Below are positions 52,551-62,890 of a stretch of DNA of 64,000 nucleotides, in pieces. This stretch comes from Bdellovibrionales bacterium (lineage in GTDB: Bacteria > Bdellovibrionota > Bdellovibrionia > Bdellovibrionales > UBA1609). The DNA lies in the NCBI GenBank assembly GCA_016716765.1, contig JADJVA010000006.1, forward strand, positions 310,001 to 374,000, given 5' to 3'. The notes beneath the pieces were generated by a model. The model ran no database searches. It saw only the letters and a list, made by a program, of their open reading frames with translations, and was not told the DNA's origin. Made by a program: the position numbers and the translations under genes. Within the stretch, counting starts at the first letter, position 1, and each line of letters opens with the position of its first letter.

Positions 52551-54435
52551 ATTTTTACCTGTATTCCGACTTCAATCACTTGGTCGTTTGGAATGTTGAA
52601 GTAGGCAGTGGCCCGTTCTGCGTTTTTAGACATAAAGGCAAAGAGGTGTTCTCGCCAAATCGCCATTCCAGGTTGGTCAGAGGCGAGGAGAGTTTCTCGT
52701 CCAACAAAAAATGTAATATCAATCAGGTTGAGCACAACTCCCTTTTCTTTGCAGATCCGAAGAATGTCGTGAATGTCTGGGGTTTCCATGAATCCGTATT
52801 TAGCAATAACCCGATAAAAATCCTTTCGAATTGTTTTAATATCAATCCGTTCTGATTTATCAACGTGAGCTTCTTCGCAAGAAGTTACCGTGAGAAGGGC
52901 ATTCTTTTCATGTAAACATTTGTTGTGCTTTACGTTGTGAATCAGTGCGAGAGGGGTTCCCTCCGGATCTCCTGTCATGAAAATCGCTGTTCCTTGAACT
53001 TGGGCAAGATTTTGAGAGTCCACTTTTTTCAAGAAATCAATCAAAGGGAGACTCTTATCTCTCAATCGTTGCATGAGGATTTTTCGTCCTCTTGACCAAG
53101 TCGTCATCAAAGTAAAAATTACGGCACCTAAAACAAGAGGAAACCACCCCCCCTCAGCAATCTTAGGCACATTTGCACTAAAGAAGACGAGGTCGATTGA
53201 GAGAAAGAGAGCAAGAACTCCGGCAACCGAAGCCCAGTGCCATTTCCAACGTCGGCGAGCGACACGACAAGTGAGCACAGTTGTGATGACCATCGTGCTT
53301 GAAACAGCGATTCCGTAGGCAGAAGCGAGCGCACTGGAGGATTTAAAAGAAAAAACGCACCAGCAGGTAAGAACAAACAAAATCCAATTGATCTGAGGGA
53401 TATAAATTTGGCCGATCTCGTGGCTCGAAGTATGAACAATTCGCACCCGGGGTGCGTACCCCAACTGAACGGCCTGGCGTGTGAGAGAAAAAACTCCAGA
53501 GATTAGGGCCTGAGAGGCAATGACTGTCGCCATGGTTGCAATTGTAACGAGTGGATAGAGGGCCCAGCTGGGCGCGAGCAGATAAAAAGGGTTTTCTGAC
53601 GCCTCGGGTCTCATGAGCAAGAGGGCCCCTTGCCCAAAGTAATTTAGAACAAGTCCAGGCAGAGCAACAAAAAACCAGGCTCTCTGAATCGGTTTTCGAC
53701 CGAGATGTCCCATGTCGGCATAAAGAGCCTCACCTCCCGTAACAACCAGAAATACGGCACCAAGGACTGAAATTCCATTGAGGCCATTATTGAGAAAATA
53801 TTCAAAAGCAAACTGTGGGCTCAATGCCGTCAGGACAGTTGGATACTGAACAATGCCATGCACTCCTAAAGTACCAATGACCCCGAACCAGAGAAAATAA
53901 CGGGGCCGAATACTTTGCCTATTTGTTCTGTGCCCTGATGTTGGGCCAAAAACAAACCAGCCAAAATAGCAATGGTAATGACAATGACGAGCGGTTCAAA
54001 GAGGGGGGTCGCGATTTTTAGTCCTTCAACTGCGCTTAATACTGAGATGGCTGGTGTGATGACTCCATCCCCGAAGAGGAGAGCAGATCCAAAAAGCCCA
54101 AGATAAAGTATGCCACGATTCCAAAAGGTCGGGGTGGCGGTCTTTGGTAGAGCAGCCAGTGCCGTGAGGGCAAGAACGCCGCCCTCTCCCTTGTTGTCAG
54201 CTCTCATCACGAAGAGCAGATATTTGACCGAGATCACCAATATCAGCGACCATAGCACAAGAGACAAGATCCCCAGAATATTATCAGGGGTTGGCGGCAT
54301 GGCGTGCGGTCCATGAAAAGCTTCCCGCACGGCGTACAGGGGGCTGGTTCCGATATCTCCAAAAACGACGCCAAGAGCGGCCAAGGTGAGGGCATTCTGA
54401 GACAATTTTCCGTTCGCTTCCTTGTTGACGCTCAC
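52547..54435 (-). CDS. kup: Kup-type potassium transporter, frameshifted
   Basis: Two frames make one ~628-residue Kup, the family's usual length. 54435-~53894 gives [57 protein letters not shown] and FGPVIF. The -1 frame then continues [18 protein letters not shown] into 53863-52547 with [22 protein letters not shown] and a long cytoplasmic tail. The break sits at the A4 (plus-strand) run 53894-53897, where one more base would restore the frame. Start GTG 54435 has GGAAGG nine bases upstream. Kup brings in K+ with protons. Its stop overlaps the convergent pyruvate-kinase-like gene by four bases. Confidence 0.9.
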
Positions 54436-54684
54436 AAATCACCTTCCTGGCTTGGTTCCTTGTTTTTGGTTCCATGCTTTTGAATTGATTGGACTAAATG
54501 ACAAATGGGAGGTTTACGATGTTGTTGTGGTCTTGTCGAGAATCAAAAAAGACTCAGTGCATTGTATCAAGTTGACTCTGATATGAGGCGGACCGACAAT
54601 TTCTTTGTAGTCTTAGTTAAGTTTTAGATCTGGTCAGAGTGCGCTTCATTGACTTTGGCCAAAACAACAAAAAGGAGATACCAC
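54436..54684. other. Divergent intergenic region between kup and the small exported gene
   Basis: 249 bases, no gene. AT-rich; must hold promoters for both directions, but none stands out clearly. AAAGGAGAT at the right end is the ribosome site of the small gene. Confidence 0.4.
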
Positions 54685-54909
54685 ATGAAAGTATTATCAA
54701 TCGTTCTTGCTCTTTCTCTGAGCTCTTTTGCATTTGCCGAAAAGGCTGCAAAAGCCCCAGCTAAGGCTGCTAAGACAAAGCACGCAGCGACAAAAACTTA
54801 CACTAAGGACGAGGCAACAAAAGCTTGTACCGAAGAAAAAGCTGTTGATCTTAATCAGTGTGTGACTGAGAAAATGGGATCAGCTCCTGCAGCAACTGAG
54901 ACTCACTAA
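54685..54909 (+). CDS. Small exported lysine/alanine-rich protein
   Basis: 74 residues from ATG 54685, set by the strong AGGAG ten bases upstream. Signal peptide MKVLSIVLALSLSSFAFA, then EKAAKAPAKAAKTKHAATKT, and a short acidic tail with two cysteines (KACTEEKAVDLNQCVTEKM). Histone-like lysine/alanine composition, but exported. No family recognised. Own terminator follows, so it is a single-gene transcript. Confidence 0.75.
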   Translation: MKVLSIVLALSLSSFAFAEKAAKAPAKAAKTKHAATKTYTKDEATKACTEEKAVDLNQCVTEKMGSAPAATETH

Positions 54910-54928
54910 GTTTCTCAATTGTTAGAGT

Positions 54929-54959
54929 TCTAGCGGGATGAGTAATTTTTCCCGCTAGA
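54929..54959 (+). terminator. Hairpin after the small exported gene
   Basis: TCTAGCGGGA and TCCCGCTAGA form a perfect ten-pair stem with an 11-base loop. Only a weak T stretch (TGCTTTT) follows, so termination is likely but not certain. Confidence 0.7.
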
Positions 54960-55188
54960 TGCTTTTGGATTTTCTTCTGAATCAGTTTCGCATATTCTGC
55001 GATCCTCCAGGTCCCATCCTCACCTCTTTCACCACATCACAATTGTTCCGTCATTTGTTTTCGATCGAGTGTCTTTAGAAAAAGCCTCAGACGTGACGAA
55101 TTTATGTAGCCAAAATTCGCACCACACAGTAAGAAACCGAATTGGGTTGAGGGTTTCAAAATTTGAAAGAGGAAGGGTGGCCTATTCG

Positions 55189-56403
55189 ATGAAAACAACT
55201 GGAATGAGCAAGAAGGAAAAGAAAGCTGGATATTTACTGCCGATCAGAACTGGTGTCTTAGCACAAATTTTTGGTTTGATAGGCGTATTCTGTCTGTTTG
55301 TGACATCGGGGTGTACCAAAAAGCAAACGCCTGAAACTGACAATTCCGAGTATATTAAGGTCGGAGAAGTGGGCTCGATGACGGGGGCAGAGGCGACTTT
55401 CGGAATTTCGACTCATCGTGGGATTTTGTTGGCTTTTGAGGAGATCAATAAATTAGGGGGAATTAAGGGCAAAAAGCTCAAGGTCGTCAGTCTCGATGAT
55501 CAAGGCAAGCCTGAAGAGGCCGCAACAGCGATTACAAAGCTCATTACTCAGGACAAAGTGGTGGCAGTTATTGGCGAAGTTGCCAGTTCGCGAAGCATTG
55601 CGATGGCCCCTATTGCCCAGCAAAATAAAATACCCATGATTTCACCTTCTTCTACGAATCCCAAGGTGACTGAGCTTGGGGATTACATCTTTCGAGTTTG
55701 TTTTATTGATCCTTTTCAGGGACTTGTCATGGCGCGATTCGCCTACGAGAATCTGAAAATCAAAAAGGTTGCTGTTTTGAGAGACTCAAAAAATGACTAC
55801 AGCGTGGGTCTTTCTGACGTCTTTACCGAGTCTTTCAAAAAGGCAGGGGGAGTGATTGTTGAGGACAAGAGTTATAGCGCGGGTGATATCGATTTTAAAT
55901 CCCAATTGACATCTATCGCGGCGAAAAATCCAGAAGCGATTTATGTTCCTGGTTATTATACGGATGTTGGTCTGATCGCTCGCCAAGCACGAGAATTGGG
56001 CCTCAAAGTGCCCCTTCTTGGAGGAGATGGATGGGATTCTCCTAAGTTGAAGGAAATCGGTGGAGATAACATTAACGGGTCCTATCTCTCGAATCACTAT
56101 TCAACAGAAGATCAATCTCCTCATGTACAAAAATTTATTCAAAGTTACAAAGGTCTTCACAATGAAGCGCCAGACGGTTTGGCAGCACTAGGTTATGATG
56201 CAGCAAAAATTTTGGCAGAGGCCTTGCTCAGGGCGACCGATGACTCATCGCCAGCTCTTCGGCTCGCCATTGCGCAGACAAAGAATTTTCAAGGTGTGAC
56301 AGGCTTAATAACGATTGACGAAAAACGCAACGCCGCAAAATCTGCAGTTGTTTTAAAGGTTGATCAAGGGGACTTCAAATATCAGACCACTATTAAACCT
56401 TAA
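55189..56403 (+). CDS. livK: Branched-chain amino-acid ABC transporter, substrate-binding lipoprotein
   Basis: About 404 residues from ATG 55189 (GAAGG upstream); the frame extends further up, but the signal peptide argues for this start. Lipobox FVTSGC. Binding-protein features: VGEVGSMTGAEATFGISTHRG, AFEEINKLGGI, VVSLDDQGKPEEAATAITKLI, VIGEVASSRSIAMAPIAQQ, PMISPSSTNP. First gene of a livKHMGF set. Ligand is inferred from the family as leucine/isoleucine/valine or similar; other amino acids are possible. Confidence 0.92.
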   Translation: MKTTGMSKKEKKAGYLLPIRTGVLAQIFGLIGVFCLFVTSGCTKKQTPETDNSEYIKVGEVGSMTGAEATFGISTHRGILLAFEEINKLGGIKGKKLKVVSLDDQGKPEEAATAITKLITQDKVVAVIGEVASSRSIAMAPIAQQNKIPMISPSSTNPKVTELGDYIFRVCFIDPFQGLVMARFAYENLKIKKVAVLRDSKNDYSVGLSDVFTESFKKAGGVIVEDKSYSAGDIDFKSQLTSIAAKNPEAIYVPGYYTDVGLIARQARELGLKVPLLGGDGWDSPKLKEIGGDNINGSYLSNHYSTEDQSPHVQKFIQSYKGLHNEAPDGLAALGYDAAKILAEALLRATDDSSPALRLAIAQTKNFQGVTGLITIDEKRNAAKSAVVLKVDQGDFKYQTTIKP

Positions 56404-56463
56404 ATTTTTTGGTACCAGAACTGTCCCGGATTAATCATTTGATAGGTTAAAAGATCTTAGTTT

Positions 56464-57366
56464 ATGACGGAATTTGTACAGCATCTCATTAATGGCCTCA
56501 GTTTGGGCAGCATCTATGCGCTTGTGGCCTTGGGTTATACAATGGTGTTTGGAGTTCTTCAGCTGATTAACTTTGCTCATGGCGAAGTGTTCATGGCTGG
56601 AGCTTTTGTCGGGTATTACAGCGGTAGACTCATGGGCTTCGATAAAAACCCCTCCTTTGTGGGACTCCTTGCGACTCTTGGGGTGTCAATGATGGCTTGT
56701 GCACTTTTGGGTCTGCTAATTGAAAGATTCGCTTATCGACCTCTCCGACGCCAGCCGAGAATTAATATCTTGATCACCGCAGTTGGAGTTTCTCTTCTTC
56801 TTCAATTCTCAGGTCAGTTATTTTTTGGATCCGACCCCAAGTTTTTTCCCCAGGTGTATAAGCCAGAGGGAACTTGGGAGATTGGAGAGTTAAAAATAAA
56901 TCCTCTTCAGGTCAATGTGCTCATTGTTTCATTGTCTCTGATGCTGATCCTTCAGTACATCATTTTTAAAACTCGAATTGGCAGAGCAATGAGAGCTGTC
57001 AGTTTTGATCATGATCTGGCGCGTTTGATGGGAATACCTACTGACCGTGTCATTAGCTGGACGTTTATGTTGGGCTCAGCATTGGCCGGCGCGGCAGGCG
57101 TGCTGGTGGGGTTGATTTATCCGAAAATTGAGCCATTTATGGGGATTGTGCCAGGCCTCAAATCCTTTGTAGCCGCGATTTTGGGTGGAATCGGAAATGT
57201 CACTGGCGCTTTTGTAGGGGCTGTTTTTTTAGGGCTGGCGGAGGAGTTTGTTGTTGGGTACGGAGCTTCCACTTATCGGGACGCGCTCGCGTTTATTTTT
57301 CTAATTGTTGTGTTGCTGATTAAACCGACAGGTTTGTTTGGCAAAGCAGGATCGGAAAAAGTATGA
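56464..57366 (+). CDS. livH: Branched-chain amino-acid ABC transporter permease LivH
   Basis: 300 residues, all membrane helices. Signatures NGLSLGSIYALVALGYTMVFGVLQLINFAHGEV, MRAVSFDHDLARLMGIPTDRV, and FVAAILGGIGNVTGAFVGAV. One of two inner-membrane permeases of the importer. Overlaps livM by four bases (ATGA). Confidence 0.95.
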   Translation: MTEFVQHLINGLSLGSIYALVALGYTMVFGVLQLINFAHGEVFMAGAFVGYYSGRLMGFDKNPSFVGLLATLGVSMMACALLGLLIERFAYRPLRRQPRINILITAVGVSLLLQFSGQLFFGSDPKFFPQVYKPEGTWEIGELKINPLQVNVLIVSLSLMLILQYIIFKTRIGRAMRAVSFDHDLARLMGIPTDRVISWTFMLGSALAGAAGVLVGLIYPKIEPFMGIVPGLKSFVAAILGGIGNVTGAFVGAVFLGLAEEFVVGYGASTYRDALAFIFLIVVLLIKPTGLFGKAGSEKV

Positions 57367-58352
57367 AAAATTTGATGCTGATATTGTTCAACTTGAAATA
57401 TTGGCTTCTTGTGCTTGGCATCGTTTGGATAGCAGATTTGGCATTGATGCCTTATATAGACCCCTATTTCTTCAAAATTATAATTTTGTCGGGAATTGGC
57501 ATTATTTTAGCGGTGAGCCTGAATTTGATCAATGGACATACCGGGCAGTTTTCAATGGGGCACGCGGGATTTATGGCTGTTGGGGGTTACGTTTCTGCTC
57601 TCTCAACTCTCATGGTTCAGAACCTAGTCCTCGGAAATCTCGCTTTTCAGAATTTTATTTTTTTGTTAGCGCTTCTTCTGGGGGGGGCTTCTGCGGCCTT
57701 GATAGGCTTTTTTGTGGGACTTCCCTCTTTGCGATTGCGCGGGGATTATCTTGCGATTGTCACATTGGGTTTTGGGGAAATCATTCGCGTGGTCGTCCTC
57801 AATCTTGATTTGGTAGGTGGATCAAGAGGACTCGCTGGCATTCCAAAATATTCAAACTTTGGATGGGTTTTTACTTTTGCTGTGATAACGGTTTTTTTCT
57901 GCTGGAGAATCGTAAATACCTCTTACGGAAGAGCCTTTCTATCGGTGCGGGACGATGAGATTGCTGCCGAAGCAGTTGGGGTTCCCACAACGCGAGCAAA
58001 GGTGAAGTCGTTTGTGATTGGTGCTTTTTTTGCGGGTCTGGCGGGAGGACTTTTCGCCCACGACCTCCAGTATTTGAGTCCTTCTATTTTTGACTTTAAT
58101 CGGAGTTTTGAAATCATCATTATGGTTGTATTAGGTGGCATGGGAAGTATTTCTGGCTCTGTCATTGCGGCAGTATTTTTGACGGTTTTGAAGGAGGCTC
58201 TGAGACCTTTGCAAGAAATGACAGGCGTAGATTTGAGAATGATCATCTATTCACTTTTACTCATTATCATAATGCTGACGCGACCGAACGGTTTGTTAGG
58301 AAAAAGGGAAGTTTCTGAAATTCTGATGAGTTGGAAAAAGAAAGCCTCATGA
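57363..58352 (+). CDS. livM: Branched-chain amino-acid ABC transporter permease LivM
   Basis: 329 residues. ILAVSLNLINGHTGQFSMGHAGFMAVGGYVS, LPSLRLRGDYLAIVTLGFGEIIRVV, FLSVRDDEIAAEAVGV, IIIMVVLGGMGSISGSV are the LivM signatures. Second permease. Overlaps livG by four bases (ATGA). Confidence 0.95.
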   Translation: MKNLMLILFNLKYWLLVLGIVWIADLALMPYIDPYFFKIIILSGIGIILAVSLNLINGHTGQFSMGHAGFMAVGGYVSALSTLMVQNLVLGNLAFQNFIFLLALLLGGASAALIGFFVGLPSLRLRGDYLAIVTLGFGEIIRVVVLNLDLVGGSRGLAGIPKYSNFGWVFTFAVITVFFCWRIVNTSYGRAFLSVRDDEIAAEAVGVPTTRAKVKSFVIGAFFAGLAGGLFAHDLQYLSPSIFDFNRSFEIIIMVVLGGMGSISGSVIAAVFLTVLKEALRPLQEMTGVDLRMIIYSLLLIIIMLTRPNGLLGKREVSEILMSWKKKAS

Positions 58353-59143
58353 ATGGAAGATCAATGAGTACGGCCTTGTCTGTAGAAAATTTAAGCATTC
58401 ACTTTGGCGGTTTAAGAGCTGTCAGTTCTTTTAATTTGATCGTAAAGCCCAAGGAGATTGTGGGATTGATTGGGCCAAATGGAGCGGGAAAGACGACTGT
58501 TTTTAATATGCTGACAGGCATTTATCGTCCTTCAGAAGGTTCTATTCAAGTATTTGGAAAGGATGTCACGGGCAATAAGACCTCAGATATTATAGCAAGT
58601 GGATTGGCCCGCACGTTTCAGAATATCAGACTATTTAAGGAGCTAACAGTTCTTGAAAACCTTCTCGTTGCGATGGATTTTGATAAATGCCGCAAGGCTG
58701 CAACTTTGTGGCATTCAGTTTTTCAAACTTCAAGAGAAATTCAAAATGAGTCAATTAAGCGAAAAGATGCGGCAGAGCTTTTGGGAATTTTTGATTTAGG
58801 TCATCGCAAAGACAATCTGGCTAAAAATCTTCCGTATGGTGACCAGAGAAGGCTTGAAATACTTCGAGCCATGGCGACTGGTGCAAAAATGATTTTGCTT
58901 GATGAACCCGCGGCTGGTCTCAATCCTCAAGAAACATCTGCCTTAATGAGAACAATCGCCACCATTCGTGAAAGATTTGACATGACTGTTTTACTGATCG
59001 AACACGACATGAAATTGGTGATGGGAATATGTGAACGAATTGCAGTACTGGATCATGGTATTAAAATTGCGGATGGTACTCCAGAGAAAATCCAGTCTGA
59101 TCCGAAGGTTGTGGAAGCCTATTTAGGAAAGGCAGCTCATTGA
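58349..59143 (+). CDS. livG: Branched-chain amino-acid ABC transporter ATPase LivG
   Basis: 264 residues from ATG 58349 (ATG 58364 also possible). Walker A GPNGAGKTT, Q-loop GLARTFQNIRLF, signature LPYGDQRRLEILRAMA, Walker B MILLDEPAAGLN, switch His in LLIEHDM. One of two ATPases powering the importer. Confidence 0.95.
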   Translation: MNGRSMSTALSVENLSIHFGGLRAVSSFNLIVKPKEIVGLIGPNGAGKTTVFNMLTGIYRPSEGSIQVFGKDVTGNKTSDIIASGLARTFQNIRLFKELTVLENLLVAMDFDKCRKAATLWHSVFQTSREIQNESIKRKDAAELLGIFDLGHRKDNLAKNLPYGDQRRLEILRAMATGAKMILLDEPAAGLNPQETSALMRTIATIRERFDMTVLLIEHDMKLVMGICERIAVLDHGIKIADGTPEKIQSDPKVVEAYLGKAAH

Positions 59144-59146
59144 GGT

Positions 59147-59866
59147 ATGATGAAAGAATCTGTATTATCAGTTGAGAACTTAGTTGTACAATATGGCGCG
59201 ATTGAGGTCATTCACGGAGTGAGTTTTGAGGTTCCTCGTGGGGAAATTCTCACTATCATTGGTGCCAATGGGGCCGGCAAAACGACTGTTCTCAAAACCA
59301 TATCAGGTTTGATCAAACCATCATCTGGAAGTGTGACTCATTTAGGCAAGAGAATTGACGGTCTTGGTGCAGATGAAATTGTTCGTCGGAAGCTCTGTCA
59401 GGTTCCGGAAGGAAGAGGTATTTTCTTAAATCTCACGGTTGAAGAAAATCTGGATTTGGGCGCTTATACGGTTAGCAATAAAGTCGCCTACAAAGAGGAT
59501 CTGGAGCACGGCTTTCAACTGTTTCCAATACTAAAAGAGAGAAGATCTCAGAGCGCGGGAACCTTGTCTGGTGGCGAACAACAAATGTTGGCTATCGCGC
59601 GAGCACTCATGTCTCGTCCGGATATTTTGCTCCTTGATGAACCCAGTCTTGGGTTAGCCCCCCAGGTGATCGAGAAAATATTCACAATTATCAAGAAGAT
59701 TAATTCTGAGGGAAAAACAATTCTTCTTGTTGAGCAAAACGCCTTGCAAGCCCTGCAAGTGGCTCATCAGGGGATCGTTCTTGAAACGGGCAAGATTGCC
59801 GTACGGGGGACTTCTCAAGAACTTCTTGGTTCTAGCGCCGTGCAAAGTGCGTATCTCGGATATTAA
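59147..59866 (+). CDS. livF: Branched-chain amino-acid ABC transporter ATPase LivF
   Basis: 239 residues. Walker A GANGAGKTT, VPEGRGIFLNLTVEENLDLGAY (the EGR loop typical of LivF), signature LSGGEQQMLAIARAL, Walker B ILLLDEPSLGLAP, LLVEQNALQALQVA. Last gene of the operon, three bases after livG. Confidence 0.95.
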   Translation: MMKESVLSVENLVVQYGAIEVIHGVSFEVPRGEILTIIGANGAGKTTVLKTISGLIKPSSGSVTHLGKRIDGLGADEIVRRKLCQVPEGRGIFLNLTVEENLDLGAYTVSNKVAYKEDLEHGFQLFPILKERRSQSAGTLSGGEQQMLAIARALMSRPDILLLDEPSLGLAPQVIEKIFTIIKKINSEGKTILLVEQNALQALQVAHQGIVLETGKIAVRGTSQELLGSSAVQSAYLGY

Positions 59867-59940
59867 TTGTTAAATTACTAGTTGAGAATTTGAACTTAGT
59901 TTTATCTGCCGCTCACTTGCACTTGGATCTGTTTCTTCTT

Positions 59941-62118
59941 CTAAAGCTGGGGAAGCCTCAGGATCTTGGCACAGACTTTCTTGTCTCGATCATTATCATG
60001 TCTTTTAGAGTACCAAGGGATACCATAGTTTCCCTTTAACAATTCTGTTGCAGCCCCCTCCATCAAAGGTATGACGAGTGGGTTCGCGCGAATCCACTTC
60101 TCAATTCGTCTCTGGAGCGGCTTGCTCGAGATTTTAACTCGGTCTAGGGCGGACAGAACAGAACCTGTATATTCTGGATCCTTGACCAATCCAAAGACGG
60201 CATTTTGTACTTTATCCTCTTCCATCAATGCACCTTGAAGCGCATAAAATCGAAAGCGCCTGTTTTCTGTACTAAAATCAAGCAGCCGAGCGCGAGTGTG
60301 GGCCGTCAATCCTGACTTTGATTTTTCTGCGAGGGCAAGTGAAATGGCATAATCCAAGGACCACTTAACTCCAGGCTGAGAAGTAGGTTCTGGAGAATCG
60401 AGAAGTTTAACCAAACGATGTTCAATCCGAGTGGACAATTGTCGCCATTTTTGCATGAGCTGAACGGCTTTCACCAGCAGGACATAATCCAAGGTCGTGA
60501 CAGGCTTGTGATAAAGAACTTCTGTTACGGTCTCAAATAAAGAAGAGGTTTGGCCTTGAAGAGACAAAGGTCCACCGGCTCGTGCGAGGGCCTCTTCAAA
60601 TAAAAAAAAGCGAGCCGAAGCTTGGTCGGCAGAATGATCGGTAGAACGGTCAGCTTGGCCGTTAAGGTTAGGTTCCTCTTGAGAATCCAAGGTCAAAGAA
60701 TTTTGTGGCTGATCTCTCCTTGGCCAGAGTTTTAGGCGGGCTAATTTTGGGGCAAAAAGGAAGGCTTCAGCTCTGAAGTCTGGAGAATCATAGGACCTCA
60801 GTGTTTCTAAGTCCTTCGAATTCGTGATGGAGCTCGCAGCACTCTCGATTGCGTAAAAAATTTGTGATCGTTCTTTTTGATCGGGTTCGGACCCTAATAC
60901 CTCTATCAGGCGGGAGAGGAGGGAGATGTTTTTACTGAGAAGAGATTTAAGTATCCATCCTTTTTGATTGAAATGCAGTTCACCCATTTCAAGAAAAAGG
61001 TGTTCGGGTAACGAAAGAACAGCATTTAGGTTTTCAATCGAAGCTTCCAATCCCATAAAGGCCAAAAGCAATTCTTTCATTAAGCCTTTGAACTGGACTG
61101 ACAGGGCGAGATCCTTTTTCGCAAAAAACGTTTCCTGGAGCTTTAAGAGACGGCTATATTGTATCGCTTCCAAATTGGAATTGAGTCCAAAGACTCTGGA
61201 AAGCTCAACCACAGAAGTCAAAACTTTCACATCAGCTAGTGAATCTGGTACTTGGAGTAACTCGCTCCGAATGTCTTCGTGGAGGTATCTCATGAGAGGC
61301 CGAGTCTGAAACCCCTTCTTCTCAATCAAAAATTTTCCAAATTCGTGAATGATGGCCTCCTGAATTGTCATAATCTGAAGGTCGGCTTTTTCAAGCAATC
61401 TCTCTGGCAGATTTTTAAATCTCCAAAGGGAAGTGAATTCACTGTAAATCCAACGAGCGAGCTCAGCGCGCATATACTCTTTACTTGGGTTCAATCTCCA
61501 AAGAACCTCAGCACTTTTATTAGCCTCAAGTCGTCGATGCTTATGTTGTTTCTCAAACAAAAAACGCCGATAAACGGCATCGACCAAGTCTGGATCTTGA
61601 AACAGCTTAGTGAATGTCGACGGCTTCATACGTTGGCGTCGAGCCTCCTGAGCAACATTAGTCATGAATTCAGAAGTTCCGTCCGTAACAACTACGTCTG
61701 TGGTTCCTAGCGCTTCTAAGATAACTCGAGTAAAATGAGCCAGCGCAGCCTGATTGGAATCAAGTGGTTCAAACAAAAAAGAAGATATGGTCAAAAATCC
61801 AGTTAGTTCGATGAGCTCTGATGAATCGCTTCCGGTGGTTAAATCAGGTGGAGCGGACAAACGATCAATGAGATTCCAGATGAGCGCGGGTTTAGTCAGG
61901 CGATTCCTCCTAACTTGACTCAAGGGTCGATTTGCCAGCCGGGTCCGGTCAAGGTCAACCAACTCTGCCTTGTCGCTGGTAAATGGAGCATCAGAACTTG
62001 CTTGAGTCAGAAGCTCAGCTTGGGACATTGATGTGGTGATGGCACCAAAAACGAGGAGGGCCACCAGTGCCCTAGAAAAAGTCAATTGCGTGAAAAGTAA
62101 GTTCATGCGGGCTTTCAT
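59941..62118 (-). CDS. Large exported alpha-helical protein of unknown function
   Basis: About 725 residues if started at ATG 62118 (MKARMNLLFTQLTF); a frame to 62154 is open but the signal peptide (RALVALLVFGAITTSMSQA) favours the internal start. The rest is leucine-rich and helical with repeated short units, reminiscent of HEAT-like helical solenoids, without clear motifs. It follows the secretin-domain gene on the same strand, so a role in an envelope assembly is possible. No family recognised. Confidence 0.55.
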   Translation of the reverse strand: MKARMNLLFTQLTFSRALVALLVFGAITTSMSQAELLTQASSDAPFTSDKAELVDLDRTRLANRPLSQVRRNRLTKPALIWNLIDRLSAPPDLTTGSDSSELIELTGFLTISSFLFEPLDSNQAALAHFTRVILEALGTTDVVVTDGTSEFMTNVAQEARRQRMKPSTFTKLFQDPDLVDAVYRRFLFEKQHKHRRLEANKSAEVLWRLNPSKEYMRAELARWIYSEFTSLWRFKNLPERLLEKADLQIMTIQEAIIHEFGKFLIEKKGFQTRPLMRYLHEDIRSELLQVPDSLADVKVLTSVVELSRVFGLNSNLEAIQYSRLLKLQETFFAKKDLALSVQFKGLMKELLLAFMGLEASIENLNAVLSLPEHLFLEMGELHFNQKGWILKSLLSKNISLLSRLIEVLGSEPDQKERSQIFYAIESAASSITNSKDLETLRSYDSPDFRAEAFLFAPKLARLKLWPRRDQPQNSLTLDSQEEPNLNGQADRSTDHSADQASARFFLFEEALARAGGPLSLQGQTSSLFETVTEVLYHKPVTTLDYVLLVKAVQLMQKWRQLSTRIEHRLVKLLDSPEPTSQPGVKWSLDYAISLALAEKSKSGLTAHTRARLLDFSTENRRFRFYALQGALMEEDKVQNAVFGLVKDPEYTGSVLSALDRVKISSKPLQRRIEKWIRANPLVIPLMEGAATELLKGNYGIPWYSKRHDNDRDKKVCAKILRLPQL

Positions 62119-62188
62119 ATAGATAAATTCAGACCTATTCACTAGCCGAAGCATTTCTCTCAGGCTGGTCAGCCACCTCTCTGCTTTT

Positions 62189-62800
62189 TCACTCGTTTGT
62201 TTCTTTGCTTAGGCTTTTAATTCGACTTTTTGAAGATTCAACAAGCTTAGCCATCTGAGGATCTAATGGTTTATCAATCTCCTTCATAATATCACCAATT
62301 CGGTTTAAGTTTGAAACCCAGTCAGTGAAAATAACTTGGTTTGTATTGACACTCACTGACATTTCACCTTCCTTAGACGGAAAAATACGAAATTCACGAT
62401 TGATACTGTCAGCAGGTGAATGCCTCACGTTGTAGATCCAAGTATACAGTCTTTGTGGTTTCAAACTAGGTCGCTCGGTGCTGACTTCAATTAAATCCCG
62501 CTGAATGTTTCGAGCTGCCGCAATCACCATCGTGTCACCCTGCTTGCTAATCGCATAGCCATTTACAGCTAATGCAGAAGACAATTGATTAAAAGCTTCT
62601 TCAACAGAAACAGGCTCTTGTAAGAAGAGCGAAATTTTTCCACGAACCGCAGCGTCAATAACAAACTTTTGCCCCGAGACTTTCGAATAAAACTCAATAA
62701 TTTTAACTAAGTCTTCGTTTTTGTAATACATTTTTATTTTACTTTCAGCTTGAGAAAGACTCATTGTGAAAACAGCCAAAATCAAAGCTAACAATTTCAT
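62189..62800 (-). CDS. Exported protein with a secretin/STN-type N-domain
   Basis: 203 residues. Signal peptide MKLLALILAVFTMSLSQA. IKMYYKNEDLVKIIEFYSKVSGQKFVIDAAVRGKISLF is an N0/STN-type fold opening, as in GspD/PilQ secretins and TonB receptors. NTNQVIFTDWVSNLNRIGDIMKEID matches the following N1-type unit. It stops there, with no secretin pore, so it is a free N-domain protein. Between two leftward genes of unknown function; likely part of the same envelope complex. Confidence 0.78.
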   Translation of the reverse strand: MKLLALILAVFTMSLSQAESKIKMYYKNEDLVKIIEFYSKVSGQKFVIDAAVRGKISLFLQEPVSVEEAFNQLSSALAVNGYAISKQGDTMVIAAARNIQRDLIEVSTERPSLKPQRLYTWIYNVRHSPADSINREFRIFPSKEGEMSVSVNTNQVIFTDWVSNLNRIGDIMKEIDKPLDPQMAKLVESSKSRIKSLSKETNE

Positions 62801-62890
62801 AGAAACTCCAGGGTTATTTTTGGTGTACTTAGATAGTCATACTTATTGCCATGTGACAATGCATTTCCAATGCATCTGCGCGATTCGAGA

